DNA of 10,343 bases from Firmicutes bacterium UBA2530 (GTDB lineage Bacteria; Bacillota; Clostridia; Tissierellales; Sedimentibacteraceae), in assembly GCA_002340985.1 (NCBI GenBank), contig DDNC01000023.1:74683-85025 (forward strand). The letters run 5' to 3'. The stretch's first letter is position 1; every line of letters begins with the position of its first letter. The notes under the pieces were generated by a model. The model had not been told where the DNA came from, ran no database searches, and saw nothing but the letters and a program-made list of their open reading frames with translations. Shown one piece after another: positions 6,291-10,343 of this stretch. The translations under genes were made by a program, and so were the position numbers.

Positions 6291-6324
6291 ACCATATAAA
6301 AAGAATACTTGAAAGGATGTAAAA

Positions 6325-7158
6325 ATGATTAGTATTAATAAAGAAAAATGTATTGGCTGTGAATTATGTGTACATGACTGTCAGTGCAGTGACATTAAAA
6401 TCGTAAATAAAAAAGCCGTTCCATTAAATAATATATGCTTAAGCTGCGGCCATTGCGTTGCCATATGCCCTCAAAATGCTGTAAGTCTGAATGAATACAA
6501 TATGGATGAAGTTACTGAGTACAATATGGACACTTTTCACATCAATCCTGAAAGTGTATTAAACGCCATTAAATTCAGAAGAAGTACAAGGAACTTTAAA
6601 AATACTCCTGTTGAAAAAAATATACTTGAAAAAATTATTGAAGCAGGCAGATTCACTCCAAGCGGAGGAAACAGGCAACCTATGAGTTATATCGTGGTTC
6701 GTGATAAAATGGATGTACTTACTAAAACAACTCTTGATGTGCTCAATGACATGGGATGCAGATATGTGCCTGATATAAATGACCCGTTGGACAGCAACAG
6801 AAGAAGGTATGCCACCATGTGGAAAATGATGCATCGGCAATATGCTAATAAAGGTATTGACCTGTTATTTTTTAATGCTCCTGCAATGATAATAATATTA
6901 AGCGATAACAATCTGTCTCTCAATCCTCTTGTTGACGGCGGTCTCGCCGCTTCCAATATGCAGACTATGGCTGATGCCTCAGGTCTCGGAGTATGCTTCA
7001 ACGGATTTTTTAAATTTGCTTCCGAAGATGAAAGAATCCGAACCTTATTAAATATTTCCGACAGCAAGACAGTAGTAACATCCTTGCTTTTGGGATATAC
7101 TGATAACAAATATTGCAGAACAGTACCAAGAAAAAAAGCAGAAATATATTGGTTTTAA
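6325..7158 (+). CDS. Nitroreductase with N-terminal two-[4Fe-4S] ferredoxin domain
   Basis: This 277-residue fusion has two parts. Residues 1-55 form a bacterial ferredoxin domain with two cysteine quartets: C9-C12-C15-C19 (CIGCELCVHDC) and C38-C41-C44-C48 followed by Pro (CLSCGHCVAICP). From about residue 77 it is a nitroreductase domain: KFRRSTRNF at 83-91 and FTPSGGNRQP at 110-119 are the FMN-binding signatures, and a C-terminal VPRKKAE tail closes the fold. The iron-sulfur clusters probably feed electrons from reduced ferredoxin or another donor to FMN, which then reduces a nitro compound, quinone or similar acceptor. The physiological substrate is unknown. The ATG has AAAGGA 7 nt upstream. 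The linker between domains contains a short duplication (EYNMD at 57-61 and 65-69). The gene is divergent from the VOC gene and transcribed alone. Confidence 0.94.
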   Translation: MISINKEKCIGCELCVHDCQCSDIKIVNKKAVPLNNICLSCGHCVAICPQNAVSLNEYNMDEVTEYNMDTFHINPESVLNAIKFRRSTRNFKNTPVEKNILEKIIEAGRFTPSGGNRQPMSYIVVRDKMDVLTKTTLDVLNDMGCRYVPDINDPLDSNRRRYATMWKMMHRQYANKGIDLLFFNAPAMIIILSDNNLSLNPLVDGGLAASNMQTMADASGLGVCFNGFFKFASEDERIRTLLNISDSKTVVTSLLLGYTDNKYCRTVPRKKAEIYWF

Positions 7159-7172
7159 AAATAAGACAATCT

Positions 7173-7220
7173 AAAAGTGACGCAAAGTATAAATTACCTG
7201 TCGTCACTTTTCATTTTATT
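7173..7220. terminator. Shared bidirectional terminator of the nitroreductase and UPF0182 genes
   Basis: The perfect 10-bp stem pairs AAAAGTGACG (7173-7182) with CGTCACTTTT (7202-7211) around a 19-nt loop. The plus-strand tail is CATTTTATT. On the minus strand it lies just after the UPF0182 stop and is followed by a T-rich stretch ending TTATTTTT. Confidence 0.82.
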
Positions 7221-10014
7221 CAGTTACAGCATCTTCTTCTGCCCCATTTTGCTTTGGTCCGTTAGCTATTAAATTAAGCTGATTTAATATGTTCTCCAGC
7301 TTCTTGATATTATCTCCGTACAAAGCCCAATTTCCGTTTTGAGAAGCTTTTGTCGCTTCTGCAAACAAGCTATTGGCCTGTTCTATTAAATCATTTATAT
7401 TTGCATTGTCATATTCTTTTTCAGGCTTTTTCTCTTCTTCGTGCACTCCGAATATTTTTTCTATGGCTTGCTCCAGTGTTGGCTCCATAACGATTTTTTC
7501 TCCGAATGACACAACCACCATTTTCATTTCTGGGAAATTGCTTTCGGTATCTGATTTAAGATAAATGGGCTCCACATAAAGCAATGAATCTTCTATTGGA
7601 ACAACAAGCGTATTTCCTCTGAGCACCGTTGACCCGACCTGGCTCCACAGCGTTAGCTGTGATGATATCACTGTATCCTGGTCTATTTTCGTCTCTATCA
7701 TATTTGGTCCGGGAATAGTCTTGGTTTTAGGGAATTCATACAAAATCAACTCACCGTACTTATCACCGTCGTTTCTTGCAGCAAGAAGCGCAATCATATT
7801 GTCCTTATTCTGAGGTGTATATTGAGTGGTCAGAAGAAATTCTACCCTTTCCTCATCCGGAAGCTTGAACATAAGATAACTGGAGCCTACTGCTTCCTCT
7901 CCGTAATCCATGTATTTTTCCTTTGCAATATCCCAATAATCTTCTCTTCCAAAGAAAACTGTCGGGTTTTCTATATGATAAAGTCTATACATATCAGACT
8001 GAACATCAAAATATTTCTGTGAGTATCTAACGTGACTTTTCAACCCGTCAGGCATTTGGCTGATTGGTTTGAACAAATCTGTGAATATTTTATTGTATGT
8101 TTTTATGATATGGTCATTTTCATCTGAGATATAAAAATCTGTTGAACCGTCATATGCATCCACAACAGCTTTAACTGAATTTCTTATGTAGTTGACGCTG
8201 TATCCCTCAACAAACTGTTCAGTGGGCTGAGAATATGGAAATCTGCTGCTGGCGGTAAAGCCCTCAATAATCCAGTACAGCTTGCCGTCTTCCTGATTAA
8301 CCACAATGTACGCATCGGAATCAAAGTGCAAAAATGGGGCTATTTCACTTACTCTTTTCATTATGTTTCTGTTTATCAATATTCTGCTGTCAGAATTTAT
8401 GTTATTGGAAATAAGCAGTCTGTAGCTTCCCTCTCTTATACTGAACAAAAGCTTGTTTATAAATGACAGCCTGATTCCGGCATCTCCATTATATAGTGTT
8501 TCCACATTGTCAGAGCCTGAAGGATAGTCAAATTCCATCTCATCTGTATTTACAATTATGTAGTCATTCTGTGTTTCACCGTAGTATATTTCCGGTCTTG
8601 AAATGTTAAAATCCGTATTTGTAGTTGGAGGAATATTTTTTACAATCATCTCCGGCTGTCCCTGAGGAGTAACCTCATTAACCTGAGACAGAGTTATTCC
8701 ATAGCCGTGAGTATATTTCAAATACTGGTTCACCCATGTCCTTGCCTGCTCATTAAGACGGTTCTGGTCCAGCTCCCTGGCAGAAAGAAATACCTGCTTA
8801 TAATCTCCGTCAATTATATAGCGGTCAACATCAACATCCTTGAATACATAATATGGTCTTATTCCCTGCAGCTGATTGTATACTTGTATCAAAGGGTCCT
8901 GATCATTGATTCTTATGTTGTCAATAACCTCCTTGTTGTTGTTTATATCGGTAATTGTCAGATTATTGTTGGCAGGAAATTCAACCATTTTCACATCATC
9001 AAGGGAATATGCTCTTTGTGTACTTTGGATACTGTATTCCATATATTTTTTTTCCTTGGAAAGCTGGTCCGGTTCAACTATAAATTTCTCAACCATACCT
9101 GATAATACAGTTCCGGTAATTGATATAAAAATTAACGCAGCAGGCACCGCCAAAGCGATTTTTAGATTTTTCTTTCTTGCTCCCATATAAAATGCCGCTG
9201 ATGCCGCAATACATCCCACAGCTATTATCCTGTAAACATTAAGTGTTATATTAATATCTGTAAATCCTGCTCCAAAAACCCTTCCCAGCCTGGAATAAAG
9301 CAAATCATAGCTCTTAAGCATAAATCTTACACCTAAGAAAATAAACAAAAATATACCTATAACTGATACTTGATTTATTATTTTTGCGGCAAATCTTTTA
9401 TTGAATACAGAGCTTAAATCTAATTGAACAGGATTACTCCTGAAATTTTCAAATTGCCCCGATATACTTTTAATGCTGTCCTTTATTGCAAAATAGCCAT
9501 AAAACAATACCGTAACAACAACAAGCATAAACAAAATATTGATTATGAAATTAAGTGTTGTATTTATCAAAGGCAGCTTAAAAATATAAAAACTTAAATC
9601 ATTGTTAAAAACAGGGTCGGTTGCTCCAAAACTTTCACTATTTAAAAACTGTAAAATTTCAAACCACATTGTTGAAACAACATTTGATGTAATTAAGAAA
9701 CTTATAAGCGCAGAAATTAATTTTATCCACAGCCGCACACTTTTATTTGTCTTTACATCCACAATTCCTGTTTCTAAATCATATTTCTTTTTCAATTTGC
9801 TTATAAAAATATACAATAATACGCTCAGAATAAAAAATAAGGGAATTCCTATTACCAACTGAGACTTTATCTTAGTCAGAAATGTCTGTGTATACCCTAT
9901 TTCTTTAAACCACAAATAATCTGTTGAAAATTTTATCGCTCCTCCGAAAAAATTAATCATCAGAAACAAAGCAATTATTAAGCCGGTAGTGAAAAATTTT
10001 CCTCTTTTTCTCAT
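7216..10014 (-). CDS. UPF0182 (COG1615) family large membrane protein of unknown function
   Basis: This 932-residue protein is of typical length for the family. It has seven predicted membrane segments near residues 8-28, 52-73, 95-116, 152-175, 213-234, 259-278 and 285-306, then a domain of about 600 residues probably outside the membrane. Family hallmarks are visible: DYLWFKEIGYTQTF at 32-45, DPVFNNDLSFYIFKLP at 133-148, the DVDVDRY segment followed by LSARELDQNRLNEQARTW, and YTHGYGITLSQVNEVTPQG. The C-terminus has a charged linker (EEEKKPEKEYD) and a predicted helix rich in Asn, Leu and Ala. The start ATG has GGAGG 4 nt upstream. The gene follows a sigma factor gene by 25 nt on the same strand and is probably co-transcribed. 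The family is widespread in Actinobacteria, Cyanobacteria and Firmicutes, but no biochemical function is known to me. Confidence 0.94.
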   Translation of the reverse strand: MRKRGKFFTTGLIIALFLMINFFGGAIKFSTDYLWFKEIGYTQTFLTKIKSQLVIGIPLFFILSVLLYIFISKLKKKYDLETGIVDVKTNKSVRLWIKLISALISFLITSNVVSTMWFEILQFLNSESFGATDPVFNNDLSFYIFKLPLINTTLNFIINILFMLVVVTVLFYGYFAIKDSIKSISGQFENFRSNPVQLDLSSVFNKRFAAKIINQVSVIGIFLFIFLGVRFMLKSYDLLYSRLGRVFGAGFTDINITLNVYRIIAVGCIAASAAFYMGARKKNLKIALAVPAALIFISITGTVLSGMVEKFIVEPDQLSKEKKYMEYSIQSTQRAYSLDDVKMVEFPANNNLTITDINNNKEVIDNIRINDQDPLIQVYNQLQGIRPYYVFKDVDVDRYIIDGDYKQVFLSARELDQNRLNEQARTWVNQYLKYTHGYGITLSQVNEVTPQGQPEMIVKNIPPTTNTDFNISRPEIYYGETQNDYIIVNTDEMEFDYPSGSDNVETLYNGDAGIRLSFINKLLFSIREGSYRLLISNNINSDSRILINRNIMKRVSEIAPFLHFDSDAYIVVNQEDGKLYWIIEGFTASSRFPYSQPTEQFVEGYSVNYIRNSVKAVVDAYDGSTDFYISDENDHIIKTYNKIFTDLFKPISQMPDGLKSHVRYSQKYFDVQSDMYRLYHIENPTVFFGREDYWDIAKEKYMDYGEEAVGSSYLMFKLPDEERVEFLLTTQYTPQNKDNMIALLAARNDGDKYGELILYEFPKTKTIPGPNMIETKIDQDTVISSQLTLWSQVGSTVLRGNTLVVPIEDSLLYVEPIYLKSDTESNFPEMKMVVVSFGEKIVMEPTLEQAIEKIFGVHEEEKKPEKEYDNANINDLIEQANSLFAEATKASQNGNWALYGDNIKKLENILNQLNLIANGPKQNGAEEDAVTE

Positions 10015-10039
10015 ATTGCCTCCATTTTAATTTCTGCTG

Positions 10040-10343
10040 TTATTTATTGAATTCTATTCTTAATTTTTCCAGAGATTTTTTTTCTATTCTTGATACAGTC
10101 ATTTGAGAAATATTCAATTCCTTTGCAATTTCACTCTGTGTTTTGTTAGAATAAAATCTTTTTAATATTATTTTCTTTTCAAGTTCGTTCAATTTATCCA
10201 TAGATTTCTGTATGAAATCTTCATTTTCTATTCTTGAAAAGTGGACATCATCCTGACCCACAACATCCATAAGAGACAAATCGCTGTCATCACTGCTTGA
10301 ATCAAATTTTTCATCTAAGGATTGGGAGTTGAACATTTTCCCT
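10040..10343 (-). CDS. Sigma-70 family RNA polymerase sigma factor (SigB/SigF/SigG type), C-terminal part; 5' end outside window
   Basis: About 100 C-terminal residues are visible and the frame stays open to the window edge. The end is a sigma region 4 with helix-turn-helix: ELEKKIILKRFYSNKTQSEIAKELNISQMTVSRIEKKSLEKLR. The ISQMTVSRIEKK stretch is typical of the SigB/SigF/SigG group. The upstream MFNSQSLDEKF followed by an acidic run and SLMDVVGQDD resembles the junction between regions 3 and 4, including the conserved MFNSLSLD-type stretch. This region recognises the -35 element. An ATG at 10334-10336 is not taken as the start, because the homologous region continues upstream of it and AGGG lies only 3 nt away. 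It is close to SigB by its region 4, but spore-specific SigF/SigG cannot be excluded. UPF0182 follows at 25 nt. Confidence 0.88.
   Translation of the reverse strand, partial: GKMFNSQSLDEKFDSSSDDSDLSLMDVVGQDDVHFSRIENEDFIQKSMDKLNELEKKIILKRFYSNKTQSEIAKELNISQMTVSRIEKKSLEKLRIEFNK

Noticed and set aside
10334..10343. ATG at 10334-10336 as the start of a small 98-residue sigma-like protein
   Set aside because: The frame stays open to the edge, the conserved sequence already begins at this ATG as an internal sigma segment, and AGGG is only 3 nt from it. A truncated larger sigma factor fits better.

Overview
The window reads as ordinary chromosome from a low-GC, Gram-positive anaerobe of the class Clostridia. 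The evidence is AT-rich intergenic DNA, strong AGGAGG-type ribosome binding sites, sigma-A type promoters, short hairpin terminators with U-tracts, a thioredoxin reductase that lacks the NADPH signature, and a ferredoxin-domain nitroreductase. The genus cannot be fixed from the sequence; a Sedimentibacter/Tissierellales-like relative is only a guess.

Layout, left to right. (1) Positions 1-847: the 3' half of a thioredoxin reductase gene, then trxA in the same operon, closed by a long hairpin terminator. (2) 848-3019: a single-gene unit for a membrane chemoreceptor (methyl-accepting protein with a periplasmic-type Cache sensor), with its own terminator. A 24-nt sequence that follows the trxA terminator recurs after the receptor terminator, so the receptor gene lies between direct repeats. 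(3) 3020-3768: about 750 bases with no credible gene. They hold two diverged copies of a sequence block in direct orientation, and a well-formed promoter-like sequence at the right edge of the second copy. (4) 3769-5838: divergent GNAT acetyltransferase (minus) and amino-acid permease (plus). (5) 5824-6248: a glyoxalase-fold (VOC) protein on the minus strand, converging on the permease and sharing its terminator hairpin. (6) 6285-7211: divergent from it, a fusion of a two-cluster ferredoxin domain to a nitroreductase, ending in a second shared hairpin. (7) 7216-10343, minus strand: a large UPF0182 (COG1615) membrane protein preceded at 25 nt by the C-terminal part of a SigB/SigF/SigG-type sigma factor that runs off the right end of the window.

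Functionally the window is a set of short independent transcription units. The left end is disulfide redox maintenance, probably driven by ferredoxin instead of NADPH. The receptor senses an unknown ligand. The acetyltransferase, permease, VOC protein and nitroreductase are single genes with their own promoters or terminators and show no sign of forming one pathway. The sigma factor-UPF0182 pair looks like an operon whose job is unknown. No mobile element with a transposase, CRISPR array, tRNA or rRNA was seen. The most unusual features are the NADPH-motif-less thioredoxin reductase, the repeats around and after the receptor gene, and the sigma factor-UPF0182 linkage.
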